The position numbers and the translations under genes were made by a program. DNA of 64,000 bases, from NCBI GenBank assembly GCA_945861415.1, contig CAMAUV010000002.1:62001-126000 (forward strand), given 5' to 3'. Positions within the stretch are counted from its first letter, which is position 1; every line of letters begins with the position of its first letter. Below, piece after piece: positions 17,874-27,351 of this stretch. The stretch is from Akkermansia muciniphila. GTDB taxonomy: Bacteria > Verrucomicrobiota > Verrucomicrobiia > Verrucomicrobiales > V1-33. The notes beneath the pieces are model-generated. The model saw nothing but the letters and a program-made list of their open reading frames with translations, ran no database searches and was not told the DNA's origin.

Positions 17874-18977
17874 TCAGAGACAAATCCTCCGTGTTCTCGC
17901 GGTCACCGGCCATGTCTCTACGGCGCGGTTGTCGCGAAGCACATGGACAAAGCTGTGCAGCGCAACGGTGGGACAGATGTGCCATGGGATTCCTATCAGG
18001 GGAGTCCCGGGCGGAAAGTCTGCCGCGAGCGGGGTTTCGAGCACGAGGTGTTCCTCGTTGTGCATGACCACGGCGGCCCCGGGCAGCGCCGGGAAGATCA
18101 CGCGCGGATTTGGCATCTCGCTGGCCACTGCTTTGTGGCCAAGGTCGAGGCAAAGCCGGTCGGCTGCGGGCCTGCTGATAACCCGGGTTAACAACAACGC
18201 AGCCGGGCGAAAGGGTAGGTCGGGCATTTTCCGGTTGTAGCCCGCGTCCCAGAGCACCGTGGTTCCGGGGCTGCATTCGGTCTCCGCGCGGAGAGCGTGC
18301 ATGGGAAACGTGGGCGAGCCTCCTGCCGTAACCCGTGGCACAGGTAGTCCCGCGGCTTCCAGTTCCCGCCGCAGGGCTTTGACCGGGGCAAAGGCTGAAT
18401 TGCAGGCGGCGGCACGTGTGACGACGTCCGTCTGATGGAGATGACCGTCATAAGCGTGGAGCCCAGCAGGGACAATCCCGGGAAGTGAACAGAGCCGGCG
18501 GTAGAGGGCTGCAGCCTCCGGCCCGGGAGTGATGCCGGTGCGCTGCTGACCGACATCCAGATCCACCATGAGCGCGATGCGGACACCGGCGGACAGCGCG
18601 GCGGCATTCACGGACTCCAGCACCCCGGAGTCATCGGTCAGCGCGCTGAACTTTACGGTTGGAAAAGCCTGCTGGAGTTCAAGGAACCGTCCGGTGTTAG
18701 GCCCCAGCAGTGGAGCGGCGAGCAGGACATCCGCGGCCCCGGCCGTGGCGGCCATTTCAGCTTCGGCTATGGTCGCACACTTCGCTTTAGTTACGCCGAG
18801 TTCGGCCAGCCGGGCGATGATCTGTGAAAGCTTATGCGTCTTGCAGTGCGGCCGCAGCCGGTCCGGCGACTTGACCATGGAGACCATGCGGCGGATGTTA
18901 TCCTCCACGGTTTCCCAGTGCAGCAGGAGTGCTGGCGAGGATATCTCCGCGGCGTTTTCCGGCAGTGGAGGCAGCAT
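17874..18977 (-). CDS. DSD1-type PLP enzyme: D-serine dehydratase / D-threonine aldolase family
   Basis: 367 residues from ATG 18977; this start leaves 4 bp after the RidA stop, whereas the longer ORF would run through the ridA gene. Fold-type III (alanine-racemase-like) barrel. The PLP lysine lies in RPHCKTHK (42-49). GLHAYDGHLHQ, VTAGGSPTFPMH and DAGYNRKMPDLPF follow. The C-terminal metal motif is HICPTVALHSFVHV. In eukaryotic D-serine dehydratase the zinc ligands are His and Cys of an HVC motif, whereas D-threonine aldolases have His/Asp. The His-x-Cys here favours a dehydratase. That assignment is inference. The product 2-aminoacrylate is a RidA substrate, and a RidA gene is immediately upstream. 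Confidence 0.82.
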   Translation of the reverse strand: MLPPLPENAAEISSPALLLHWETVEDNIRRMVSMVKSPDRLRPHCKTHKLSQIIARLAELGVTKAKCATIAEAEMAATAGAADVLLAAPLLGPNTGRFLELQQAFPTVKFSALTDDSGVLESVNAAALSAGVRIALMVDLDVGQQRTGITPGPEAAALYRRLCSLPGIVPAGLHAYDGHLHQTDVVTRAAACNSAFAPVKALRRELEAAGLPVPRVTAGGSPTFPMHALRAETECSPGTTVLWDAGYNRKMPDLPFRPAALLLTRVISRPAADRLCLDLGHKAVASEMPNPRVIFPALPGAAVVMHNEEHLVLETPLAADFPPGTPLIGIPWHICPTVALHSFVHVLRDNRAVETWPVTARTRRICL

Positions 18978-18981
18978 AAAG

Positions 18982-19443
18982 TCAGGCAAGTTCGAAGATG
19001 GCTTCGATTTCCACGGCGATGTTGCCGGGCAGTGGGCCCATGCCAACAGCGCTACGGGCCCCGATGCCGTGATCCTCGCCAAATATCTGAGCGAAGAGTT
19101 CGCTGCAGCCGTTGATCACTTTAGGGTGATCGAGAAAATCGGGTGCGGAATTCACCATGCCGAGGACTTTGATGACGCGTTTCACCGCACCGAGAGTTCC
19201 AAATTGCGACCGCAGCGTAGAGAGGATCGCAAGTCCCACCTGCCGGGCCGCCGCATAACCTTCCTCCAAGGTCAGGTCGCTGCCCACCCGTCCGCGGATC
19301 AGTGATCCGTCGGCGCAGACGGGACCATGACCGGAAACGTAGGCTAGGCCGTGGACCACCATGACGGGCTTGTAGACCGCGACGGGCTTGGGGGCCGGGG
19401 GTAGGACGAGGTTGAGGGACGCGAGTTGCTGTTCTGGATTCAT
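18982..19443 (-). CDS. RidA-family enamine/imine deaminase
   Basis: 153 residues of the YjgF/YER057c/UK114 fold. RidA proteins hydrolyse reactive enamines such as 2-aminoacrylate that PLP enzymes release. Visible: YVSGHGPVCADG, the QVGLAILSTLRSQFGTL helix, VKVLGMVNS-like strand, and ARSAVGMGPLPGNIAVEIEAIFEL, which keeps the substrate-carboxylate Arg. The longer N-terminal part and the PxxxDHPKVINGCSELF segment place it in the YjgF_endoribonc-type subgroup rather than classic RidA. It is first in a two-gene unit with the DSD1-type enzyme, 4 bp apart. Confidence 0.92.
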   Translation of the reverse strand: MNPEQQLASLNLVLPPAPKPVAVYKPVMVVHGLAYVSGHGPVCADGSLIRGRVGSDLTLEEGYAAARQVGLAILSTLRSQFGTLGAVKRVIKVLGMVNSAPDFLDHPKVINGCSELFAQIFGEDHGIGARSAVGMGPLPGNIAVEIEAIFELA

Positions 19444-19657
19444 GCGCCAATGGGAAGCAGGGTGCGCGTCAGAGGCGAGGGCGAATTCCAGAGCGGGGAA
19501 TAACTTTACGTGTCAGCCGCTTCTGAGACGGCGAAGGAGCAGAAGTGCCCGTTTTCAGCCCTCCAAATGCCCCGGAATCCCCGCATCGCCGGAATGCAGA
19601 CAAGCGTTGCGCATTGGCTACAGCGATACATAACGTCCGCCCATATCCCACAACTGC

Positions 19658-21304
19658 ATGTCTGCACCACCCGCATCTCCTCCCATCGCCAAAGCCCCGC
19701 TGCCTCCGCCAATTCCCCTGACGGTGCGCCGCTTTCGCACGCCGAAGAAGAACATTCCCCAGACGAAAATTGAGCGGGATCGTATTCTACATTTCATTCG
19801 TGACTACGTGGAGCGGGAAAGACCCGTGCCGCCGCTGCCGCAGGAGGACCTAATCGCCCACGCCCAACGCATCGTGAGCGAACTGAAGCTGGACCCCATT
19901 CACCGCGACTATGTGGGCGTGCTCTTCAGCAACGAATTGTGGCGCGAATCCCTCGCCACTATTCCCTACGAACGCCGCCTCCTGCTCATGCCGAAGTGCC
20001 TGCGGGTGGAAAGCAAATGCCCGGCCCCGTTCGATGAGTTCGGCCTGCTCTGTAAACAATGCGGGTTGTGTACCATCCAAGATTTCCAAAACGAAGCCGA
20101 GCGTCTGGGTTACGCCGTGCTCGTGGCCGAGGGCAGCGCCATCGTCATGAGTCTCATCCAGACCGGCAAGATCGAAGCCATCGTGGGCATTTCCTGCCTG
20201 CCTGTGCTGGAGCGCACCTTCCCTTATGTGGAGGCCGCAGCCATTCCCGCTGTCGCCGTGCCACTGCTGCAGGATGACTGCATCGATACCACCGTGGATA
20301 TCGACTGGGTGTGGGACTACATACACCTGACCAGCGAAGACAAAACCCGCCGGCTCAATCTCAACGCACTGCACGACGAAGTCCGAGAGTGGTTCACCCG
20401 CAAAAATATCGATGTCATTATGGGCGCTCCTGATGGTCACGCAGAGGAGATTTCCCGCAACTGGCTGGCCCGTGCGGGCAAGCGCTGGCGGCCCTTTCTC
20501 GCCGTCGCCGTCAGTCAGGCCCTGCGCAGCAATGCCGAGGCTCCACTCACCGATACCATCAAGAAAATTGCCGTCGCTGTCGAGTGCTTCCACAAGGCTT
20601 CCCTCATTCATGACGATATCGAAGACGGTGACGACAAACGCTACGACGAGCCCGCGCTCCACGCCGAGTACGGAATTCCTTGCGCCCTTAATGCGGGAGA
20701 CCTGCTCATTGGCGAAGGCTATCGCCTGCTGGCAGAGGCGGGAGTGCCCGCCACGGCTCTCGGAGCAATGATCCGCATCGCCAGTGAGGGTCAGCGCGAA
20801 CTCAGCCGCGGTCAGGGTATGGAACTGGAATGGCAGCGCAGTCCAAAGCCCCTGAGCGTGAGCCAGGTGCTGGAAATTTTCCGCCGTAAAACCGCCCCTG
20901 CATTTTCGGTGGCGCTCCTGCTGGGCGCCGCTCATGCCGGACGGCTCGACGAAGTGGAGGAAGCGCTCATTGCTTTCAGTGAGGCCCTGGGCATTGCCTA
21001 CCAGATCCGGGACGACCTTGATGATCGGGCAGAGGACACCAATGCTTCCTCACAGGCCGTGCATCCCAACATTCTCGAAGCTACTGCCCGCGAGCGCTTC
21101 AAAGGCAACATGGACGAAGCCGCCGAGAACGTGCAGATGCTCCTTGAGCGCTACAAGGAGCAGTCCATCCGCGCTCTCCAAGACTTGGAAAACGCCAACC
21201 TCAAAGGCCTGCTGCGCCGCATCGTGGGCAAAATGTTTAATGAACTTCAGATCAAGGGCTGGTGCCGCGAACAAGAAGTGAAGAACGGACTCGTTACTTT
21301 ATAA
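19658..21304 (+). CDS. DUF116-polyprenyl diphosphate synthase fusion
   Basis: 548 residues in two parts. Residues 100-225 match DUF116: MPKCLRVESKCPAPFDEFG, then CKQCGLCTI, AEGSAIVM, EAIVGISCLP, with Cys at 114, 121, 132, 135, 138, 180 and 208, a set able to bind zinc or an Fe-S cluster. Residues 250-548 are a trans-prenyltransferase: GKRWRPF, first aspartate motif LIHDDIEDGD (Asp319/320/323), GDLLIGEGY, RGQGMELEW, KTAPAFSV, second motif IRDDLDDRAED (452-456). Prenyltransferases extend isoprenoid diphosphates for quinones or membrane lipids. Chain length cannot be read from this. The fusion suggests the Cys domain controls or feeds the synthase. Confidence 0.88.
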   Translation: MSAPPASPPIAKAPLPPPIPLTVRRFRTPKKNIPQTKIERDRILHFIRDYVERERPVPPLPQEDLIAHAQRIVSELKLDPIHRDYVGVLFSNELWRESLATIPYERRLLLMPKCLRVESKCPAPFDEFGLLCKQCGLCTIQDFQNEAERLGYAVLVAEGSAIVMSLIQTGKIEAIVGISCLPVLERTFPYVEAAAIPAVAVPLLQDDCIDTTVDIDWVWDYIHLTSEDKTRRLNLNALHDEVREWFTRKNIDVIMGAPDGHAEEISRNWLARAGKRWRPFLAVAVSQALRSNAEAPLTDTIKKIAVAVECFHKASLIHDDIEDGDDKRYDEPALHAEYGIPCALNAGDLLIGEGYRLLAEAGVPATALGAMIRIASEGQRELSRGQGMELEWQRSPKPLSVSQVLEIFRRKTAPAFSVALLLGAAHAGRLDEVEEALIAFSEALGIAYQIRDDLDDRAEDTNASSQAVHPNILEATARERFKGNMDEAAENVQMLLERYKEQSIRALQDLENANLKGLLRRIVGKMFNELQIKGWCREQEVKNGLVTL

Positions 21305-21459
21305 GCTCGTCACCACCCGTGACGGCTAGAAGGACCGCGTGAAGAGATGTGATCTCAAACGCAGATCTTCTGTGCAAGCAGCTGTGGAAAATGAGGCCGG
21401 AGGGGAAATTAATCGTGACAGCCGAATCCTGTTTTGTCAGGATCGGGACTATAAATAAT

Positions 21460-24400
21460 ATGCGCCTGATTTCACTGCTCACTCATGTCCTTCTGACAGC
21501 TCATTCGTTTGCCGCTCAGCCCGCCTATCGCAGCGTCGTGTTGGCGGATAATCCAATCGGTTACTGGGAATTTGATGAAGCCAGCGGAGCCACCGCTGCA
21601 GACAGTGGCGGGGGAACCTCTGAGCCCGGGGCTTACCAGAACTGTGCGCTGGGGCAGGCTAGTGCGTTCGCGGCGCTCGGGACTTGCGCCCAGTTCAATG
21701 GCACTACGAGCCGCGTTCGGGTTGAGCCTAGCAGTGTGTTTGAGTTGGGCACAGGTGATTTTTCCGTAGAGTTGTGGTACAAAACGGCGGTCTCCACACG
21801 GGGAGATATGTTTAATTATAAGAACGCTAACGACTTCGGGCTCTTCGCGAACCAAGCAGCGAGCGGGCAGATCGGCGGGTGGCATAATGGTCAAATTAAT
21901 GGGACCACGACGACGATCAATGCGTGGCACCATTTGGTGGCCACGCGCTCGGCGGGCACGCTACTGTTGTATCTCGATGGTGTGCAGGTGGCCAGCACAG
22001 CGGATGCCCAGAGCTTCTCGGCGAATGCGCCGCTATTCATCGGTGCGAATCATTCCGGCGCGACAGCCTACGCCATTGCGATTCCGTTCAACGGCTGGAT
22101 CGATGAGGTGGCCGTGTATGGCACAGCGCTGAGTGCCGCACGGGTGCTGGCACATTATCAGGCAGCGGATACTCCAGCGACTCCGGTCATAGTGAACACG
22201 ACGGCGTCCGGCGTGGCGGCAAGCACGGTAACCGTCGGCGGTCAACTTACCACGGTGGGAAATCCCGCGCCGACGGTGTCGCTTTTCTGGGGAGACAATG
22301 ACGCGGGCACTTCGGGTCCATGGGACAACGAACTGGTGATCGGCACGGTGACGAATACGACGGCCCACACCCGCAGCCTCACGGGGCTCACTCCTGGCAC
22401 GCCTTATTATTTCCGAAACCGCGCCGTGAATTCGTCCGGCACGGTATGGGCCGCGGCCACGGCTTCGTTCACGACCGGTGTGGCCACGGCTCCGGCAGTG
22501 GCTAATCTTACGCCCACTGGTGTCACGGGCATCTCGGCCACTCTCCGCGGCCAGGTAACAAACGCGGGCAATGACGTGCCCGTGGTGAAGGTTTACTTTG
22601 GCCCGTCGGACGGCGGCACCAGTGCAGCGTCGTGGCAGACGGCTTACGCACTGCCGGCGCAGTCAGGAGCGTTTTCGCAACTCGCTTCGCCACTCACGCC
22701 GCTAACTACTTATTACTACCGCTGTTTCGCCCAGAACGCCGCGGGATCAGCATGGGCTCCTGCCACGCAGACCTTCACCACACCAGCATACACGCCGCCG
22801 CCGATTATAATCAACGAAATCCACTATAACGAGGACGATCCGACCGTGCACAGTGAGTTCATTGAACTGCACAATCCAGGCGCCGCTACTGTGGACATCG
22901 CAGGCTGGTTTTTTGACCAAGGCATCAACTTCACGCTCCCCGCGGGTTCTAGTATTCCGGCAGGCGGATATTTGGTGGTGTGCGAAGATCCGGCCACCCT
23001 GCAGGCGAAGTGGAGCGCGAGCGGCACGGGTGTGGTGTCATGGCAGAATGGCGTGACGCCGAGGTGGAATTCTCTCTCGAATAACGGCGAGACCATCCGC
23101 CTCAAGGACGCGGTGGGAAACACCATTGATGAGGTGGACTATCAACTCGGCTTTCCGTGGCCCACGGTGGGCGACCCTCCCAACTACAGCATCGAACTGC
23201 TGGATCCCTCGATGGATAATAGCGTGGGCGGCAACTGGCGGCGCAGTGACGGCGGCTCTGTTGGTTCGCCGGAAGTCACGTATGTCGCCGCAGCGAGCAA
23301 GAACTGGAAATACTTTAAAGCCCTCAGCGAGCCTTCCGCACCCACAGATGCGTGGCGCACCATCGGATTCAACGACAGCACATGGCTCACTAGTCCGGCG
23401 ACGGGGGCGCCATTCGGCTACGGAGACCCGGCGGCGACTCTGCTAAGCGATATGCGGAATGCCTCATCGCCACCCGGCTACACGGGTATTTATCTGCGGC
23501 ATACGTTCAACCTGAGTGGCCCTGTCTCGGGCAACCTAGTGCTGCGCGTGTGGTGCGATGACGGCTGCATTGTTTGGATTAATGGGCAGGAAGTACAGCG
23601 TCTGGGGCCGGCCGCGGGAGCGTTCGTTCCATTCAATGGCGTGGCCGGAAGAAACCATGAGGGCTACAATGCCACGTCGGAGGACCGCACGATCGCAGCG
23701 CCCAACTCCATCCTTCAGCAGGGCACGAATGTTCTTTGCATCCATGCGCTGAATGATTCGCTCAACGGCTCCTCCGACTTCTGGATCGATGCCGACCTCA
23801 AGCGGCCGTCCGGCACATCCGGCGGCGGGCCTACGCCTCGTGCTATCAACAGCGTGTTGTCCGCCAACGCCCCGCCCGCGATTCGTCAGGTGAATCATGA
23901 TCCCGTGATGCCGACGGTGGGTCAAACTTGGATTCGCCCCGCGCAGGACGTGCGCGTATCCGCGCTCATCACCGACCCCGACAGCGTGCCGGCGGCCTCG
24001 CTGCGTTATCAAATCGTTGAGCCCGGAGACTACATTAAAATAGATGATGCCCGCTACGAGGCTCCGGCCTCGTGGACGACGGTCGCCATGAACGACGGCG
24101 GTGCCGCGGGAGATCTAATTGCCGGGGACGGGATCTTTAGCGTGATCATTCCCGCCAGTGTGCAGATTCACCGGCGGCTCATTCGCTACCGCCTCACCGC
24201 CACCGACGGCACCGCGCTCAGTGTGCGCGCACCTTACGCGGATGACCCGCAGCCTAACTTCGCCTACTTTGTCTATGGCGACGTCCCCGCGTGGTCCGGA
24301 GCAGTGAAGCCGGGCACCACCGCTCCTGTAACTTACTCCTCGCAGATGCTCTCCAGCGTGCAACCGTTCCACCTTATCACCACCCCCGCAGAACATGCCG

Positions 24401-26940
24401 GCGCTCAGGCCGTTCCGGTGGTGAAAGGCGACGGCAGCACGCAGGCCGCGGGCGCGGAATACGGCCACTCGCTCTACAACTGGAAGGGTTGCCTCTGCTA
24501 CGACGGCAAAGTCTACGACCACATCCGCTTCCGTACGCGCGGAGGCGTGTGGCGTTTTGAAATGGGCAAGAACATGTGGAAGTTTGACTTCAACAAAGGC
24601 CACGACCTTGTGGTGCGCGACAACTACGGAAAGAAATTCGGCCAAGGCTGGAAGAAGCTGAATTTCTCATCGTGCATCCAGCAGGGCGACTTTTGGCATC
24701 GGGGTGAGCAGGGCCTCTTCGAGAGTGTGGGCTTCCGCCTCTTCCAACTCGCTGGTTGTCCGGGCGAGCATACCTCGTTCTCGCACTTCCGCATTATCGA
24801 GCGCCCGTCGGAAACGAACAACACCGCCAGCCAATACGACGATGACTTCCAAGGGCTCTACCTCGCCATAGAACAGCAGGATGGCCAGTTTCTAGATGAG
24901 CACGGCCTGCCCGACGGCAATCTCTACAAGATGGAAGGGGGCACCGGTGAATTGAACAATCAGGGTGCTTCCCAGCCGAAAGATAAGAGCGACCTAACCG
25001 CCTTCCAAGCATACACGCAGACCGAAGCGTGGTGGCGTGCGAACTGCGATTTGGATAATTACTACGACCTCCGCGCTATCATCGATGCTATCCACCACTA
25101 CGACATTGGCGATGGGAAGAACTACTTCTACTATCACAACAGCGAGACGAATAAGTGGACGCAGCTCCCGTGGGACCTTGACCTCACATGGTCGGACAAC
25201 ATGTACCGAGCGGACTCCGAACTGGCCGGCATTTCCCCCAGCGGAAATTCCACCGAGCCCTTCCTCAGCAGAATCTGGAACATTCCACCACTGCGTCAGG
25301 AACTGCAAAACCGCGTACGTGAAATCCATGACCTGCTCTTTAACGCTGAGCAGACCGGGATGCTTATTGATGAAATGGCCTCGCACATCTACCAGCCCGG
25401 CCAGCCTTCTTTCGTGAATGCCGACCACGCCATGTGGGACTGGAATCCCATCCTCACCTCCACAAATGTGAATTCCAGCAAGGCCGCCTACGGACGATTC
25501 TACCAGGCATCACTGGATTCCCCCGACGGAACAAACTACAATCCGCAGACAGCCGTCGGCACCTTTGCGGGCATGATCGCCAAGTTGAAAAGCTATATTA
25601 GCCTGCGCCGCGCCAAGGTTATTCAGCGCATGTTGCTCAATGAAGCGCAAATCCCCGCCACACCTGCCATCACCGGCCCCGGCGCGAGCGTGCCAACCAA
25701 TGCCATGACCTTCACCAGCGGGGCCTACAGTTCGCCCTCTGCCAGCGGCTTCTCGGCCATGAAGTGGCGCATCGCGAAGATCACGAATCCCACCGCACCC
25801 GGCTACCTACCTTATGCGAAAGCGCGCCGCGACTATGAAATCGAAAGCTCATGGGAGTCCCCTGAGATTACTAGCTTCACCAACAGCATCACCATACCGC
25901 CCGTCGCCGCAGAAGTGGGCTCGTTCTATCGCGTGCGCGTCCGCCACAAGGACGCCGCCGGACGTTGGAGCCACTGGAGTGCGCCCGCGCAGTTTACGGC
26001 CACGGCTCCTGATGTGAGCTTGTACTTCAACAGCCTCGTCGTCAGCGAAGTGATGTACCATCCCCGCGATCCTCAGGGCGCAGAACTCGCCGCCTCCACG
26101 GATCAGGACGACTTTGAATTCATCACCGTGATGAACGTGGGCGCCACCACCCTCGACATGTCGCCCATCCGTTTCACCAAAGGCATCGACTTCAATTTCG
26201 CCGGCAGCGCCGTCACCTCGCTCGCTCCCGGGCAGCGCGCCGTCATCGTGAAGAACACCGCCGCCTTCAACGCCCGCTACGGCGGCAAGCTCGCGGGCAT
26301 CACCATCGCCGGGAACTTCAAAGGAAACGACAACCTCAACAACGGTGGCGAGCAGATCAAATTGAGCTTCGGCGCGGGCACCACCGTACGCGATTTCACC
26401 TATGATGACACCGCCCCTTGGCCCGCAGAAGCCGATGGCGGCGGCTATAGTCTCGTGCTCATTGCCCCGTGGACTCTGCCTGACCACACGCTGCCACAAA
26501 ACTGGCGTCTCAGCACCGCGGTCGATGGTTGCCCCGGCCTTTACGACAGCCAGCGATTCTCCGCATGGAAAGCCGCCAACGGCCAGTCTGGTGACCTTAG
26601 CGATACCGACAACGATGGCCTGAGCGCGCTTCTTGAATACGCCCTCCTCGGCAACCCCGCCACCGCGGGCCAGTCACAACTGCCCTCCGCGAGCTTCATC
26701 ACCATCGGAGCGGATCAATTCCTCACCCTGACAGTCCGCGTGAACCGCGGCGCGGACGATGTTCTTCTCTTCCCTGAGCGCACCACTGCACTCGACATCT
26801 GGGACAGCAGCCCCGCCGCCATGGTCCTCCACAGCGCCGCTCCCGACGCCACCGGGGGCATAACCTACCAATGGCGCAGCGCAATTCCGTGGAACGCCGC
26901 GCAGCGCGAGCAGCTTCGTCTTCGTGTGCAGTTGCGGTGA
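21460..26940 (+). CDS. Giant secreted LamG/FN3/lamin-tail/CotH protein
   Basis: 1826 residues from ATG 21460, which opens a signal peptide (MRLISLLTHVLLTAHSFAA); the ORF is open for 37 codons upstream, without a leader. Domains: concanavalin/LamG about 25-235 (GYWEFDEASGATAADSG, FSVELWYKT, WHHLVATRSAGTLLLYLDG, GWIDEVAVYGTALS); two FN3-like modules about 240-440 (LTGLTPGTPYYFRNRAVN); lamin-tail about 447-600 (IIINEIHYNEDDP, EFIELHNPGA); a beta-sandwich about 615-780 (LRVWCDDGCIVWINGQEVQRL); CotH-type kinase-like about 950-1330 (FRTRGGVWRFEMGKNMWKFD, LPWDLDLTWSDN); and a second lamin-tail about 1520-1690. Very likely a cell-surface or matrix protein; ligands unknown. Confidence 0.9.
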   Translation: MRLISLLTHVLLTAHSFAAQPAYRSVVLADNPIGYWEFDEASGATAADSGGGTSEPGAYQNCALGQASAFAALGTCAQFNGTTSRVRVEPSSVFELGTGDFSVELWYKTAVSTRGDMFNYKNANDFGLFANQAASGQIGGWHNGQINGTTTTINAWHHLVATRSAGTLLLYLDGVQVASTADAQSFSANAPLFIGANHSGATAYAIAIPFNGWIDEVAVYGTALSAARVLAHYQAADTPATPVIVNTTASGVAASTVTVGGQLTTVGNPAPTVSLFWGDNDAGTSGPWDNELVIGTVTNTTAHTRSLTGLTPGTPYYFRNRAVNSSGTVWAAATASFTTGVATAPAVANLTPTGVTGISATLRGQVTNAGNDVPVVKVYFGPSDGGTSAASWQTAYALPAQSGAFSQLASPLTPLTTYYYRCFAQNAAGSAWAPATQTFTTPAYTPPPIIINEIHYNEDDPTVHSEFIELHNPGAATVDIAGWFFDQGINFTLPAGSSIPAGGYLVVCEDPATLQAKWSASGTGVVSWQNGVTPRWNSLSNNGETIRLKDAVGNTIDEVDYQLGFPWPTVGDPPNYSIELLDPSMDNSVGGNWRRSDGGSVGSPEVTYVAAASKNWKYFKALSEPSAPTDAWRTIGFNDSTWLTSPATGAPFGYGDPAATLLSDMRNASSPPGYTGIYLRHTFNLSGPVSGNLVLRVWCDDGCIVWINGQEVQRLGPAAGAFVPFNGVAGRNHEGYNATSEDRTIAAPNSILQQGTNVLCIHALNDSLNGSSDFWIDADLKRPSGTSGGGPTPRAINSVLSANAPPAIRQVNHDPVMPTVGQTWIRPAQDVRVSALITDPDSVPAASLRYQIVEPGDYIKIDDARYEAPASWTTVAMNDGGAAGDLIAGDGIFSVIIPASVQIHRRLIRYRLTATDGTALSVRAPYADDPQPNFAYFVYGDVPAWSGAVKPGTTAPVTYSSQMLSSVQPFHLITTPAEHAGAQAVPVVKGDGSTQAAGAEYGHSLYNWKGCLCYDGKVYDHIRFRTRGGVWRFEMGKNMWKFDFNKGHDLVVRDNYGKKFGQGWKKLNFSSCIQQGDFWHRGEQGLFESVGFRLFQLAGCPGEHTSFSHFRIIERPSETNNTASQYDDDFQGLYLAIEQQDGQFLDEHGLPDGNLYKMEGGTGELNNQGASQPKDKSDLTAFQAYTQTEAWWRANCDLDNYYDLRAIIDAIHHYDIGDGKNYFYYHNSETNKWTQLPWDLDLTWSDNMYRADSELAGISPSGNSTEPFLSRIWNIPPLRQELQNRVREIHDLLFNAEQTGMLIDEMASHIYQPGQPSFVNADHAMWDWNPILTSTNVNSSKAAYGRFYQASLDSPDGTNYNPQTAVGTFAGMIAKLKSYISLRRAKVIQRMLLNEAQIPATPAITGPGASVPTNAMTFTSGAYSSPSASGFSAMKWRIAKITNPTAPGYLPYAKARRDYEIESSWESPEITSFTNSITIPPVAAEVGSFYRVRVRHKDAAGRWSHWSAPAQFTATAPDVSLYFNSLVVSEVMYHPRDPQGAELAASTDQDDFEFITVMNVGATTLDMSPIRFTKGIDFNFAGSAVTSLAPGQRAVIVKNTAAFNARYGGKLAGITIAGNFKGNDNLNNGGEQIKLSFGAGTTVRDFTYDDTAPWPAEADGGGYSLVLIAPWTLPDHTLPQNWRLSTAVDGCPGLYDSQRFSAWKAANGQSGDLSDTDNDGLSALLEYALLGNPATAGQSQLPSASFITIGADQFLTLTVRVNRGADDVLLFPERTTALDIWDSSPAAMVLHSAAPDATGGITYQWRSAIPWNAAQREQLRLRVQLR

Positions 26941-27198
26941 GAAGGATGACCGGCGCCGCGTGCTTTAGGGCGACGCACAGGCGTCCTCGCGCAGCCTGCA
27001 GGGAGATCAGTGTCGAATCAGCAGATTGCGAACCCATTTCGGGCACCCTTGTTCGCGACAACTCTGATTGGGATCCCCTTATGCCCGCAGTTAAGCACAA
27101 GGTTGTGGCACCGAAATGCGTCCAACATTGATGCTGTGCCGAGTGCAAGTGTTTTTGCGGGATCGACGTCCCGGCTGGTTGCGGTGCATCCTGTCTCA
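26941..27198. other. Intergenic stretch without a recognised gene
   Basis: 258 bases between the giant surface protein and the first GYF_2 ORF. The frame open through it (from 27010) is not protein-like before 27199. No tRNA, terminator or repeat was visible. Confidence 0.5.
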
Positions 27199-27351
27199 AT
27201 GGGCTATTATTATCTCCAGGCAGACAACACGCCCGGTGGTCCCGAGTCTTTGAATTTTCTTTTGATGATGACTGTCTCCGAGCAGATCACGCTGGCTACC
27301 CTTGTGGTGCCGGAGGGCGGCGAGGACTGGAGGCGCTGGCCCGGGTGGTAA
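27199..27351 (+). CDS. Single GYF_2 (DUF4339) domain mini-protein or first half of a split gene
   Basis: A 50-residue ORF that is almost exactly one GYF_2 domain: MGYYYLQADNTPGGPESLN, ITLATLVVPEGGEDWRRW. GYF_2 domains bind proline-rich peptides and usually sit at the N-terminus of membrane proteins in this phylum. ATG 27199 is chosen because the domain starts there; the open frame upstream is noise. Its TAA overlaps the GTG of the next ORF by 7 bp, and that ORF also opens with a GYF_2 domain in a different frame. Either two coupled genes or one two-domain gene broken by a frameshift. Confidence 0.55.
   Translation: MGYYYLQADNTPGGPESLNFLLMMTVSEQITLATLVVPEGGEDWRRWPGW

Noticed and set aside
19506-19676. 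Small Cys-rich ORF on the minus strand (CSCGIWADVMYRCSQC)
   Set aside because: It overlaps the start of the DUF116 fusion gene on the other strand and has no ribosome site or known relatives. It stays a curiosity.
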